A DNA stretch of 64,000 nt from Mycolicibacterium austroafricanum (lineage in GTDB: Bacteria; Actinomycetota; Actinomycetes; Mycobacteriales; Mycobacteriaceae): contig NZ_HG964453.1 in assembly GCF_000612725.1 (NCBI RefSeq), forward strand, positions 353,321-417,320, given 5' to 3'. Under the pieces are notes generated by a model. The model did no database searches and was not told where the DNA came from. It saw only the letters and a program-made list of their open reading frames with translations. Both the position numbers and the translations under genes were made by a program. Below are positions 22,804 to 31,469 of the stretch, piece by piece. The number at the start of each line of letters is the position of its first letter. The first letter of the stretch is position 1.

Positions 22804-23469
22804 ATGGCGCAGCGCAAGAATGGACGCGGCCACCGGCATCACCGGACCGCGGCGGGTACATCCGGGTCGACATCGGCCACAACCTCGCGCGCGCTGCACA
22901 GCGTGGCTCCCTCTGTCGACACCCTGACTCCGGCACCACAGGACGGATCGGTGTGGGGCCGCCGGCGTGTGCTGCTGCTGAACTCGACCTACGAACCGCT
23001 GACGGCCCTGCCGCTGCGCCGGGCCGTGATCATGCTGATGTGCGGCAAGGCCGACGTCGTCCACGACGATCCGGTGGGCCCGGTGATCCACTCGGCGACA
23101 CGGTCCATCGCCGTCCCGACCGTCATCCGGCTGCGCACCTTCGTCCGGGTGCCCTACCGGGCGCGCATCCCCATGACGCGGGCGGCGCTGATGCACCGCG
23201 ACCGGTTCCGCTGCGCGTACTGCAGCGCCAAGGCCGACACCGTCGACCACGTCATCCCGCGCAGCCGCGGCGGTGCCCACTCGTGGGAGAACTGCGTCGC
23301 GGCGTGCTCGGCGTGCAATCACCGCAAGGCCGACCGGCTGCTCTCCGAACTGGGTTGGTCGCTGCACACCACGCCGCTGCCGCCGAAGGGGCAGCACTGG
23401 CGGCTGCTGTCCAGCGTCAAGGAACTCGATCCGGCCTGGGTGCGATATCTGGGTGAGGGAGCGGCCTGA
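22804..23469 (+). CDS. HNH endonuclease family protein
   Basis: A 221-residue protein with an HNH domain near residues 137-180. Cys137-x2-Cys140 and Cys168-x2-Cys171 would hold zinc, and [10 protein letters not shown] carries Asp148-His149, followed by Asn163 and Asn172-His173. The first 120 residues ([13 protein letters not shown], and LRRAVIMLM) are the conserved N-terminal part of actinobacterial chromosomal HNH proteins. ATG 22804 is preferred because GGAGGA ends 3 bases before it; a GTG at 22759 is less likely. It occupies the position of Rv2469c. The role is unknown; it is core-genome, so not an obvious selfish nuclease. Confidence 0.85.
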   Translation: MAQRKNGRGHRHHRTAAGTSGSTSATTSRALHSVAPSVDTLTPAPQDGSVWGRRRVLLLNSTYEPLTALPLRRAVIMLMCGKADVVHDDPVGPVIHSATRSIAVPTVIRLRTFVRVPYRARIPMTRAALMHRDRFRCAYCSAKADTVDHVIPRSRGGAHSWENCVAACSACNHRKADRLLSELGWSLHTTPLPPKGQHWRLLSSVKELDPAWVRYLGEGAA

Positions 23470-23494
23470 CCGGGCCGTGGGATACGGTTTGCGC

Positions 23495-23728
23495 GTGAAC
23501 TCAACAGCTCTTGTGCATGCAAGCTTTGTAGTCATACCGCTGGCGCTTGCCGGGCTTCTGTCGCTGTTCATCTTCACCAAGAAGGGCCCGCATCCCGCGA
23601 CGTTCGACATGTCCGAGAAGTGGACGCACGAGCCCATCCTGTGGGCGGCTGACGAACCGGCGGATCACGGCCATGGCGGCCACGGTTCGCACCTGACCAT
23701 CGGAGGTGGCGCAAGTGGCAAGTGGTGA
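23495..23728 (+). CDS. Small His-rich single-pass membrane protein
   Basis: A 77-residue protein with one transmembrane helix (about 8-28, [17 protein letters not shown]) followed by TKKGPHP and a His/Gly-rich tail ([10 protein letters not shown]). The GTG start at 23495 follows a TACGGT -10 box by 6 bases, fitting a leaderless transcript. It overlaps the next gene by 14 bases. The function is unknown; the His cluster could bind metal, which is inference. Confidence 0.75.
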   Translation: MNSTALVHASFVVIPLALAGLLSLFIFTKKGPHPATFDMSEKWTHEPILWAADEPADHGHGGHGSHLTIGGGASGKW

Positions 23729-24191
23729 AGTGACGAGAGCAGGCACGCTCGAGCTGGCCGAACTGCCGCACGGATCGGCGATCACCTCCAGCGGACGGAT
23801 CTCGGCGGTCACCGAGCCCGGTGTGCTGTCGGTGCAGTACCCGTTCCCGATCAAGGACCTGGTGGTTCTCGACAACGCGCTGAAGTACGGCTCCCGGGCA
23901 GCCAAGGCGCGGTTCGCCGTGTACATCGGTGACCTCGGCGCCGACACCGCGGCCACGGCCCGCGAGATCCTCGCGAAGGTTCCCACACCGGACAACGCCG
24001 TGCTGCTGGCCGTGTCGCCGGACCAGCGGGCGATCGAGGTCGTCTATGGGTCCGAGGTCAGGGGCCGCGGTATCGAGGAGGCCGCTCCGCTCGGCGTCTC
24101 CGCCGCCGCGGCGTCCTTCAAAGAGGGCAACCTGATCGACGGCCTGATCAGCGGTATCCGGGTGCTCTCCGCCGGCGTCTCGCCCCGCTGA
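23715..24191 (+). CDS. DUF5130 family protein (Rv2468c-like)
   Basis: A 158-residue protein resembling the TPM-like DUF5130 family, with an alternating beta/alpha pattern such as [20 protein letters not shown] and [18 protein letters not shown]. The function is unknown. Start GTG 23715 has GGAGG 8 bases upstream, inside the end of the previous gene; the in-frame GTG at 23706 would overlap that ribosome-binding site. It is co-transcribed with the His-rich membrane protein, which suggests an envelope role. It corresponds to Rv2468c. Confidence 0.78.
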   Translation: MASGEVTRAGTLELAELPHGSAITSSGRISAVTEPGVLSVQYPFPIKDLVVLDNALKYGSRAAKARFAVYIGDLGADTAATAREILAKVPTPDNAVLLAVSPDQRAIEVVYGSEVRGRGIEEAAPLGVSAAAASFKEGNLIDGLISGIRVLSAGVSPR

Positions 24192-24273
24192 CCCGTTCGC
24201 CGGCCCGCGCAAAAGGTGCACGGGACGGTCCGTAGCACGCCCTACGATCAATGGCGTGGAGGGACGCTGACCG

Positions 24274-25404
24274 GTGGCTGTGCTCGATGCCTTCATGGCG
24301 ATCTGGTCCAAAGCGCGCGGGACTTTCGGTGACGGCGTGCCGCAGGACGGATCGGTCTATGACGCCAGTCCGGCGCTGACACGCCTGCAGGACGAGGTTC
24401 GCGGTGCCGCGCCGCGCGAGACATGGATCGGGTCGGCTTCGGACGGGTACGCATCGGCCAATGAACGGCACGCCTCGGTGCTGGGTGAGACCGCCCTTCT
24501 GGACCGTCGGCTCCGCGCCGAAATCGACCGGTCGGCGGAGGTCGTCCGGGCCGGCAGGCGAGAATTGGATGCGGTGCGTCGGCGCGTGAGCGAGGCCGCC
24601 GCCGGTGTGCCGCCGACGCCGGAGGGTGAGAGCATGCTGTACCCGGCCATCAGCCGGGGCAGTGGCGAGATCGTCGACATCGTGCAACGCTCCCACACCG
24701 ACCTGAACATGATCGCCGGTCGCATCGAGGCGATCGCGTCGGAGTACCAGGCGCTCGGCGAGGGCACAGAGCTCGGGGTGGGCGACGGCGCCGAGCCGGC
24801 GGGAGGCGCTGAGCCCGGCGATGAACCCCGACTTGCCGTGTCCAACGAGAACGAGCCATGGACCTATCCGTTCGATCCGCCCGCACCCCCGGACTCCGCG
24901 CCCGGGGGCGGCAGGTGGGAACTCGGCCAGGCTTACCCGCCGGGCCCGGGTGGCGGTCCTCCGATGGGGCCTATCCCGGCGCCGAAACCTTGGCATCGCA
25001 GTATCGATCCGCCGGTGAAAGGTGGTGGTTCGGGCTTGGAGGATGTTGTCACGCCCCCACCCAACGGTGTGGGTGTGAGGCCGCCGCTCGTCTTGCAGGA
25101 GTCTTATGAGTTCAGAGTGACTGGCGAGGGCTTTAGAGATGGTGACGGTCATCTACGGTGGATACAGCGCGACGGCAGCTGGTATCAGGCCCAGTGGATC
25201 GACTATGAGCTTGAGGCAAACCATCTACAGCAACTCACCGGCAACGTCTCTGTGCCGTTGGGAGACCATACCTGGGAGCCCATCGACATCAAGGACATTT
25301 ACCAACTGCAGGTGGACAACCCACGCCTAACCCTCTACATCCCGGATCCGTCTGGCAGCGTTCTCGAACTCGACCCTGATCGACCTGCGGCATCCGGACC
25401 GTGA
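24274..25404 (+). CDS. EspA/EspE-like type VII secretion-associated protein with variable C-terminal domain
   Basis: A 376-residue protein. Residues 1-150 match the EspA/EspE pattern from memory: FGDGVPQDGSVYD, then WIGSASDGYASANERH and a long heptad-like helix. A Pro/Gly-rich linker spans about 180-265. The last 100 residues (RWIQRDGSWYQAQWIDYELE, then YIPDPSGSVLELDPD) form a separate domain I do not recognise, and base composition drops there (from about 25020) relative to the first half. This N-terminal secretion domain plus linker plus divergent C-domain layout is typical of polymorphic secreted effectors. The start is GTG 24274 with GGAGGG upstream. Confidence 0.65.
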   Translation: MAVLDAFMAIWSKARGTFGDGVPQDGSVYDASPALTRLQDEVRGAAPRETWIGSASDGYASANERHASVLGETALLDRRLRAEIDRSAEVVRAGRRELDAVRRRVSEAAAGVPPTPEGESMLYPAISRGSGEIVDIVQRSHTDLNMIAGRIEAIASEYQALGEGTELGVGDGAEPAGGAEPGDEPRLAVSNENEPWTYPFDPPAPPDSAPGGGRWELGQAYPPGPGGGPPMGPIPAPKPWHRSIDPPVKGGGSGLEDVVTPPPNGVGVRPPLVLQESYEFRVTGEGFRDGDGHLRWIQRDGSWYQAQWIDYELEANHLQQLTGNVSVPLGDHTWEPIDIKDIYQLQVDNPRLTLYIPDPSGSVLELDPDRPAASGP

Positions 25405-25886
25405 TGAATTTCAACGTCCTGCAGAGATCCGTTCGGGCGCGCTGGATCTGGATAGTGAGCATCACGGCTGTCTCAGCGGCGGCAGTGTTGGTGGCCGGGT
25501 GGCTCGCCGCGGAACCAGACTCTCCGGAGAGAAAGGCAGATTGCGTGATCGTCGCAGAGACTGTCCGCCGATGGCAGACAGCGGTAGCGGCTTTGACTCC
25601 GATTCAGGGGGCTACCGGGCCGAGTGACGAGTACGTCGACGAGCAATACACCCAGATGGCGACGATGGTGCAGACCGCCGCCGATTCTGTGACGACACCC
25701 GAGATCAAGAGCTACCTGACCGATTGGGCCGCAGCGGCAGATCGGCTCGCGATGTCTCAACTCGATGTCTCCGGTGGCGCCGAGCCCCCGGAGACGCCCG
25801 AGGAGATGCTTGAGGTGTTCACGCCGATCAATGACGCCGCGGGCGCCCTCGGCGAGCTCTGCCCCGACATGCCCTCGGCGGAATAG
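25401..25886 (+). CDS. Exported or membrane-anchored hypothetical protein coupled to the EspA/EspE-like gene
   Basis: A 161-residue protein with an N-terminal basic stretch and one hydrophobic helix (about 15-36, WIWIVSITAVSAAAVLVAGW), then a helical extracytoplasmic domain with two Cys (about 48 and 155). It starts at GTG 25401 or ATG 25404, so it overlaps or abuts the upstream stop (TGATG). Coupling suggests it serves the upstream protein as partner, chaperone or immunity factor; that role is inference. I recognise no family. Confidence 0.65.
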   Translation: MMNFNVLQRSVRARWIWIVSITAVSAAAVLVAGWLAAEPDSPERKADCVIVAETVRRWQTAVAALTPIQGATGPSDEYVDEQYTQMATMVQTAADSVTTPEIKSYLTDWAAAADRLAMSQLDVSGGAEPPETPEEMLEVFTPINDAAGALGELCPDMPSAE

Positions 25887-25902
25887 GGTTCCTGGTCGCC
25901 GA

Positions 25903-26274
25903 TCAGCTCTGATCCACAGCCCCGGCTTCTCGCTCGCCAACGAGCTCGGCGCGGATGCGGACATAGCGTTCGAGGAACAGCCGCTCGTCGAGGCGTTTAC
26001 GCCGCAGCCAGCCGGTGACCTCGTCATTGCACTTGCTGGCATTGCAGGCCGCACAGGCCGGCACCACGTTGTCGACGGTGTAGCGGCCGCCCCGCGAAAT
26101 GGCCATCACGCAGTCCCGCTGCATCGTGCCCGCGGTCTTGCCGCAATAGGCGCAGCCGTTCCACGCGGCCCTGATCGCAGCCCATTGCTCGTCGGTGAGG
26201 TCGTTGACGACGGCCGCGACCCGCCGCTTGCGTCGTCGCGCCGCGCGCGCCCTGCGACTGTTGTTGACCGCCAC
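25903..26274 (-). CDS. Small HNH-type zinc protein with His-to-Cys change
   Basis: A 123-residue basic protein. The N-terminus NNSRRARAARRRKRR is strongly positive. The core CAYCGKTAGTMQRDCVMAISRGG and CAACNASKCNDEV is an HNH/McrA-like zinc knuckle (Cys41, Cys44, Cys74, Cys77). The usual catalytic DH is DC (Asp54-Cys55), so normal nuclease chemistry is uncertain; I recall this change in related actinobacterial proteins. GTG 26274 is chosen because the domain and basic tail begin there; an in-frame start at 26352 would run through the tandem repeat. Confidence 0.65.
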   Translation of the reverse strand: MAVNNSRRARAARRRKRRVAAVVNDLTDEQWAAIRAAWNGCAYCGKTAGTMQRDCVMAISRGGRYTVDNVVPACAACNASKCNDEVTGWLRRKRLDERLFLERYVRIRAELVGEREAGAVDQS

Positions 26275-26340
26275 CCCAAGAGCATGAGGTGTGAGCGTGC
26301 GTGAAATCGGCCAAGTCCCCGGTGTGTCGCCCGCAGACAC

Positions 26341-26406
26341 GCACGCTCGCACTGCAGTGGCCGCACGCTCGCACTGCAGTGGCCGCAGGCTCGCGCTGCA
26401 GTGGCC
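26341..26406. repeat. 22-bp tandem repeat, three copies
   Basis: Copies are 26341-26362, 26363-26384 and 26385-26406. The first two are identical and the third differs at two positions. Each carries CTGCAGTG, as part of the 10-bp palindrome CACTGCAGTG in the first two copies. They lie between the pepN stop and the HNH gene start. An outer inverted repeat (GAGCGTGCGTG near 26293 with CACGCACGCTC near 26339) flanks them. Confidence 0.85.
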
Positions 26407-26416
26407 GCAGGCCGGG

Positions 26417-29005
26417 TCAGGTGACGTCGAACTGGCGGGCCTTCAGCGAGCGTTCGACGCCCGCCCGGCCTTCCAGCACCAACCGGCGCAGCGCAGGCGG
26501 TACGTCGGGGTCCGACAGGAACCGGTCGGCGGCGTCCAACGCCTCACCGCTGATGTCCCACGACGGGTACAGCCCGATGACGACGGTCTGTGCAACCTCG
26601 CTGGAGCGCCGCTCCCACACGCCGGAGATCGCGCCGAAGTAGCGCTCCCGGAACGGTGCCAGCAGCTCGCCCTGGCCGGGCTGCACGAAGCCACCGATGA
26701 TGGCCCGGGCGGTGATGTTGGCCAGTGTGTCGTCCTCGACGACCTGCTCCCAGGCACCCGCCTTGACGGCCGCCTGCGGCCTCGCCGCCGACGCCGCCGC
26801 GGCCTGCCGCCGTCCTGCCGCGGTGGGGTCGTTGGCGGCCTCGGCGTCGATGAACGGTGTCTGCGTGCCGTCGGCGTCGATCACTCCGGCGCGGGCCAGC
26901 GCGGTGACGATGCGCCACCGCAGATCGGTGTCGAGCACCAGGCCAGGCAGGTTCACCGCGGCGGGTTCGTTGTCGAGCAGCGTCGACAGCACCGCGACAT
27001 GGTTGGGCGAGAGCACCGACGTGCACAGCGCGTTGACGAACGCCAGCTGGTGATCCGAGCCGGGAGCCGACTCGCGGGCCAGATCCAGCAGCGCGTCGCC
27101 GAAGGCCGGCCAGCCGTTCTCGGCCGCCCACGCGGGATCGGCGTAGGAACCCAGCGCCGTCTGCGCCTGCAGCAGCAGCCGCTGCGCGACGCCGACCTCG
27201 GATTCGGCGTGCAGCCCGCCGATCACCAGCGCGACGAAGTCGCGGGCACGCAGCTCCGCGTCGCGGGTCATCTCCCAGGCCGCCGACCACGCCAGCGTGC
27301 GGGGGAGCGGATCGGCGATGTCGGCGATGCGGGTGAGCACCGTCTGCAGCGACGCGGGATCCAGCCGCAGCGAGCAGTACGTCAGGTCGTCGTCGTTGAC
27401 CAGGATGAACTTTCCGCGCGAAACACCCTGCAGAGCAGGTACTTCCGTGACCGATCCGTCGACGTCGAGTTCCTCGCGGTGCACCCGGACCAGCTTGCCG
27501 GAGCTGTCGTCGTCGTAGACGCCGACAGCCAGCCGGTGCACGCGGGTCTCGCCGTCGCCCGGTTTGGCACCTTCCTGCTCGATGGCGAACCGGGTGAACC
27601 TGCCGTCGGCGTCGACGTCGAAGTTCGGGCGCAGCGTGTTCAGGCCGGTGGTCTTGAGCCACTGCCTGCCCCAGCCGGACAGGTCGCGACCGGAGGATTT
27701 CTCCAGCGCCCCGAGCAGGTCGCCGAAGGTGGCGTTGCCGTACGCGTGATCGCGGAAGTAGTCCCGCAGCCCGGCCAGGAACGCGTCCAACCCGACGTAC
27801 GCGACCAGCTGCTTGAGCACGCTGGCGCCCTTGGCGTAGGTGATGCCGTCGAAGTTGACCTCCACGGCATGCAGGTCCGGGATGTCGGCGGCCACCGGGT
27901 GGGTCGAGGGCAACTGATCCTGCCGGTAGGCCCACGACTTCTCCACGTTGGCGAACGTCGTCCACGCCTGCGTGTATTCGGTGGCCTCGGCCTGGCACAG
28001 CACCGACGCGAACGTCGCGAACGACTCGTTGAGCCACAGGTCGTCCCACCACTGCATGGTGACCAGGTCGCCGAACCACATGTGGGCCATCTCGTGCAGC
28101 ACGGTCTCGGCGCGGCGCTCGTACGAGTAGCGCGTGACCTTGGAGCGGAACACGTAGTCCTCGAGGAAGGTCACCGCACCGGCGTTCTCCATGGCGCCGG
28201 CGTTGAACTCCGGGACGAACAGCTGGTCATACTTGCCGAAGGCGTACGGGACGCCGAAGTTGTTGTGGTAGAACGCGAATCCCTGTTTGGTTTCGGTGAA
28301 CAGCCGCTCCGCGTCCATGTACTCGGCCAGCGACTTGCGGCAGAAGATTCCCAATGGGATGTCGCCGTGGTCGTCGGAGTATACGTCGTCCCAGCGGGCG
28401 TACGGTCCGGCGATGAGCGCCGCCAGGTAGGTGCTCATCCGGGGCGTCGCCTTGAAGGTGTGGCGTTTGGCGCCCGAATCGAGCTCTTCGACCTCGACGG
28501 TGGCACCGTTGGAAACCACCTCCCAGTGCCCGGGTGCGACGACGGTGACGTCGAAGAAGGCCTTCAGATCGGGCTGGTCGAAACACGCGAACATCCGCTT
28601 GGCGTCCGCGGTTTCGAACTGTGAATACAGGTACACCTCGTTGTCGACCGGGTCGACGAAGCGGTGGAGCCCCTCGCCGGTGTTCGAGTAGCGGCAGGCC
28701 GCGTCGACAACCAGCACGTTGTGCCCGGCGACCCCTGTCAGCGGGATGCCGGTGGATTCGTCGTAGCCCGAAACGTCGATCTCGGTGCCGTTGAGCGTGG
28801 CGCTGCGCACCGAGTCGGCGGCGAGGTCGATGTAGGTGTCGGCGCCGGCGACGGCGTCGAACTCGACGGTCGTCACCGACCGGAAGGTGCGCTCGCCGGG
28901 CTTGCCCGCACCGTCGGTCAGATCCAGGTGGATGCGGTAGCTGTCGACGGTCACGAGGGCGGCGCGCTCGGCGGCCTGGTCGCGGGTCAGGTTAGGAAGT
29001 GCCAC
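26417..29005 (-). CDS. pepN: Aminopeptidase N (M1 family)
   Basis: A zinc metallo-aminopeptidase of about 862 residues that removes N-terminal amino acids in the cytosol. The exopeptidase motif GAMENAG and the zinc site HEMAHMWFGDLVTMQWWDD followed by LNESFA (HExxH-x18-E) are intact. The C-terminal ERAP1-like helical domain (about 520-850) is complete. GTG 29005 (MALPNLTRD) is preferred over an upstream in-frame ATG at 29026: it fits the length of M. tuberculosis PepN (Rv2467) and follows a TAGTGT box by 8 bases. It is divergent from the next gene. Confidence 0.94.
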   Translation of the reverse strand: MALPNLTRDQAAERAALVTVDSYRIHLDLTDGAGKPGERTFRSVTTVEFDAVAGADTYIDLAADSVRSATLNGTEIDVSGYDESTGIPLTGVAGHNVLVVDAACRYSNTGEGLHRFVDPVDNEVYLYSQFETADAKRMFACFDQPDLKAFFDVTVVAPGHWEVVSNGATVEVEELDSGAKRHTFKATPRMSTYLAALIAGPYARWDDVYSDDHGDIPLGIFCRKSLAEYMDAERLFTETKQGFAFYHNNFGVPYAFGKYDQLFVPEFNAGAMENAGAVTFLEDYVFRSKVTRYSYERRAETVLHEMAHMWFGDLVTMQWWDDLWLNESFATFASVLCQAEATEYTQAWTTFANVEKSWAYRQDQLPSTHPVAADIPDLHAVEVNFDGITYAKGASVLKQLVAYVGLDAFLAGLRDYFRDHAYGNATFGDLLGALEKSSGRDLSGWGRQWLKTTGLNTLRPNFDVDADGRFTRFAIEQEGAKPGDGETRVHRLAVGVYDDDSSGKLVRVHREELDVDGSVTEVPALQGVSRGKFILVNDDDLTYCSLRLDPASLQTVLTRIADIADPLPRTLAWSAAWEMTRDAELRARDFVALVIGGLHAESEVGVAQRLLLQAQTALGSYADPAWAAENGWPAFGDALLDLARESAPGSDHQLAFVNALCTSVLSPNHVAVLSTLLDNEPAAVNLPGLVLDTDLRWRIVTALARAGVIDADGTQTPFIDAEAANDPTAAGRRQAAAASAARPQAAVKAGAWEQVVEDDTLANITARAIIGGFVQPGQGELLAPFRERYFGAISGVWERRSSEVAQTVVIGLYPSWDISGEALDAADRFLSDPDVPPALRRLVLEGRAGVERSLKARQFDVT

Positions 29006-29111
29006 GCTCGTCAACACTAGCCTCATGGCGGGAAGACGGGACGGGCGTCAGCCGTTGTGCTGAACGGACGTCTGTCACATCACAACGCGAGGTCGAAGAG
29101 AGGACCGCCCC

Positions 29112-29732
29112 ATGTCTGAGAAGTCCCGCACAGATTTCTGGTTCGATCCGCTGTGCCCGTGGGCCTGGATCACCTCCCGTTGGGTGCTTGAGGTCGAGAA
29201 GGTGCGCGACATCGAGGTCAACTTCCACGTGATGAGCCTGGCCGTGCTCAACGAGGGCAAGGACGTGCCCGAGGCGTACCGCGAGGCGATGCAGAAGGCG
29301 TGGGGACCGGTGCGGGTGGCGATCGCCGCAGAGCAGGCGAAAGGCCCCGAGATCCTCGGCCCGCTGTACACCGCGATGGGCACCAGGATCCACAATCAGG
29401 GCTACCAGGGCTCCGACCCGGACTTCTCCCGCGTCATCCGGGAGTCCCTCGACGAGGTCGGGCTGCCCGCCGAACTCGCCGAGGCCGCCACGTCGACGTT
29501 CTACGACGTGGCGCTGCGGGAAAGTCACCACGCCGGCATGGACGCCGTCGGCGACGACGTCGGCACCCCGACCATCCACGTCAACCGCGTCGCGTTCTTC
29601 GGGCCGGTGCTCTCCCGTATCCCGCGCGGCGAAGACGCGGGCAAGCTGTGGGACGCGTCGGTGATCTTCGCGTCCTACCCGCACTTCTGGGAGCTCAAGC
29701 GCTCCCGCACCGAGGCGCCGGTCTTCGACTGA
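29112..29732 (+). CDS. DsbA-fold oxidoreductase, Rv2466c family, with CPWA active site
   Basis: A 206-residue thioredoxin-fold protein. M. tuberculosis Rv2466c is a mycothiol-dependent nitroreductase with a CPWC site, as I recall it. Here the site reads DPLCPWAWI: Cys15 is kept but the resolving Cys is Ala18 (codon GCC at 29163-29165). The cis-Pro region VGTPTIHVN is present. It is probably a monothiol, mycothiol-using reductase. ATG 29112 has an AGAGGA ribosome-binding site. It is divergent from pepN. Confidence 0.88.
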   Translation: MSEKSRTDFWFDPLCPWAWITSRWVLEVEKVRDIEVNFHVMSLAVLNEGKDVPEAYREAMQKAWGPVRVAIAAEQAKGPEILGPLYTAMGTRIHNQGYQGSDPDFSRVIRESLDEVGLPAELAEAATSTFYDVALRESHHAGMDAVGDDVGTPTIHVNRVAFFGPVLSRIPRGEDAGKLWDASVIFASYPHFWELKRSRTEAPVFD

Positions 29733-29825
29733 GCTGTCCGGCCGGATTGTTAACGGTTGGTTGCGCCGGTTGCGGGCGGGCCGCCCCGGGGCGAATGTGA
29801 TGCGGTGATCCGCATACTTGGTGGT

Positions 29826-30299
29826 GTGTCGCTCCAAGATCACCGCCGAGAAGGTGTGGCCACGCCGCAGGAGATGCTCGAGGTCGCCGTCGAGGAGGCT
29901 CGAAAAGGGTTGGCGGAGGGCGGTATCCCCATCGGTGCCGCGCTGTTCTCCACCGACGGTGCGCTGCTGGGCAGCGGCCGCAACCGGCGCGTGCAGCTCG
30001 GGGACCCGTCCGTCCACGCCGAGACCGATGCGTTCCGCAACGCGGGGCGGCAGCGCGGGTACCGCTCGACGATCATGGTCACCACGCTCTCGCCGTGCTG
30101 GTACTGCAGCGGTCTGGTGCGCCAGTTCAACATCGGTGCGGTCGTGATCGGGGAGAGCCGGACCTTCACCGGTGGGCACGACTGGCTGGCCGACAACGGC
30201 GTGGACGTCACCATCGTCGACGACGAACGGTGCGTGACGATGATGCGCGATTTCATCGCCGCCAATCCCGACCTGTGGGCGGAGGACATCGGAGAATGA
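29826..30299 (+). CDS. Cytosine/nucleoside deaminase (yeast Fcy1-like)
   Basis: A 157-residue zinc deaminase. The zinc motif is HAE (His64-Ala-Glu66) and PCWYC (Pro90-Cys91-x2-Cys94). The C-terminal half, VVIGESRTF and VDDERCVTMMRDFI then PDLWAEDIGE, is strikingly like the end of yeast cytosine deaminase, so cytosine or a related base is the likely substrate. The start is uncertain: GTG 29826 is chosen, with an in-frame GTG at 29805 as alternative; neither has a clear ribosome-binding site, and TACTTG at 29815 could be a leaderless -10 box. The stop overlaps the next start by 4 bases (ATGA). Confidence 0.82.
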   Translation: MSLQDHRREGVATPQEMLEVAVEEARKGLAEGGIPIGAALFSTDGALLGSGRNRRVQLGDPSVHAETDAFRNAGRQRGYRSTIMVTTLSPCWYCSGLVRQFNIGAVVIGESRTFTGGHDWLADNGVDVTIVDDERCVTMMRDFIAANPDLWAEDIGE

Positions 30300-31255
30300 G
30301 TGTGATTGCCACAGTTGACCTCTCGCGCTGGCGTGCCGGCGGCGCGGCCGCCGACGCGGTCGCGGCCGACGTCGACGAGGGCCTGCAACGGGCAGGCTTC
30401 ATCCTGGTGAGCGGTCACGGCGTCTCGGCGTCGCTGGCGCGCGAGTTGCGCGCGGCGGCACGCGAGTTCTTCGCACTGCCGGACGAGGTGAAGTCCGGGT
30501 ACTCGGTACCGGTCGGCGGACATGGCTGGATCGGTCCGGGTGCGGAGGCCAACGGTTACGCCGAGGGGACCGAGACGCCCCCAGACCTCAAGGAGACGTT
30601 CAGTTTGGGCGCGGAGACCGCGACCGGCGACGCGGAGGTCGACCGGATCTGGTTCGCGCCCAATGTGTGGCCCCGCGAGGTGCCCGCGCTGGAGCCGCTG
30701 CTGACCGAGTACACCGCGCAGATGCGAGGTGTCGCCGACGATCTGCTCGCGCTGTTCGCCCACGCCCTGAAGCTGCCCGCCAATCCGTTCGCCGAGCTGG
30801 CCAGCACACCGACGTGGACGATGAACATCAACCACTACCCGCCCGTGAGTGTGGTCGGCGAGCCCGAGCCGGGCCAGTTCCGCATCGGGCCGCACACCGA
30901 CTTCGGCACCGTCACGATTCTCGATCGTGAGCCCGGCGCCGGTGGGCTGCAGGTGTATTCGGAGGACGCCGGCTGGCAGGACGCCCCGTACGACCCGGAC
31001 GCGTTGACGGTGAACATCGGTGACCTGCTCGAGTACTGGAGCGGTCGGCGGTGGCCGTCGGGCCGGCATCGGGTGCTCCCTCCGCAGCCGGGTGCCCCCG
31101 AGGAGGATCTGGTGTCGCTGATCTACTTCTACGAAGCCAACCACGACGCGCTCGTCACCCCGCTGGATCCGCCGGTCGGCCGGGTGTCGGGGCTGGCGCC
31201 GGTGACGTCGGCGGATTTCATCAAGGAACGCCTCGACGCGATCACCGTCGGCTGA
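30296..31255 (+). CDS. Isopenicillin N synthase-like 2OG-Fe(II) oxygenase
   Basis: A 319-residue non-haem iron oxygenase. The facial triad is His200 and Asp202 in HTDFG plus His258 in SGRHRV. An N-terminal DIOX_N-like region (GFILVSGHGV) is present. The RxS motif that usually binds 2-oxoglutarate reads LVS (Leu272, Ser274), so the Arg is missing and cofactor use is uncertain. ATG 30296 overlaps the deaminase stop (ATGA), with GGAGG upstream. Translational coupling suggests both act on the same nucleobase or metabolite, which is inference. The stop codon lies inside the first copy of a 27-bp repeat. Confidence 0.82.
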   Translation: MSVIATVDLSRWRAGGAAADAVAADVDEGLQRAGFILVSGHGVSASLARELRAAAREFFALPDEVKSGYSVPVGGHGWIGPGAEANGYAEGTETPPDLKETFSLGAETATGDAEVDRIWFAPNVWPREVPALEPLLTEYTAQMRGVADDLLALFAHALKLPANPFAELASTPTWTMNINHYPPVSVVGEPEPGQFRIGPHTDFGTVTILDREPGAGGLQVYSEDAGWQDAPYDPDALTVNIGDLLEYWSGRRWPSGRHRVLPPQPGAPEEDLVSLIYFYEANHDALVTPLDPPVGRVSGLAPVTSADFIKERLDAITVG

Positions 31256-31408
31256 GCCGACGATTGGGCAGGGGTCGGCTGAGCCGACGATTGGGCAGGG
31301 GTCGGCTGAGCCGACGATTGGGCAGGGGTCGGCTGAGCCGACGATTGGGCAGGGGTCGGCTGAGCCGACGATTGGGCAGGGGTCGGCTGAGCCGACGATT
31401 GGGCAGGG
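31247..31408. repeat. 27-bp minisatellite, six perfect copies
   Basis: Units start at 31247, 31274, 31301, 31328, 31355 and 31382, all identical. Each is the 15-base palindrome GTCGGCTGAGCCGAC followed by GATTGGGCAGGG. The first copy contains the last codons and TGA of the oxygenase gene, so the array grew from that gene's 3' end. Each unit can form a 7-bp hairpin. No protein is encoded. Confidence 0.97.
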
Positions 31409-31469
31409 GTGTGTTCCTGCACAAACACGCTTTCTCGCCGCGCCTGGGGCGGGAGGTAGGGTGTCCGCC

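Noticed and set aside
26291..28624. Plus-strand frame of about 777 codons opposite pepN
   Set aside because: PepN with GAMEN and HExxH is certain; this frame also runs through the tandem repeat.
31247..31408. 27-bp array as a CRISPR or as coding repeats
   Set aside because: There are no unique spacers, units are head-to-tail and include a stop codon, and both strands give only RLSR/PIVGSA-type low-complexity peptides.
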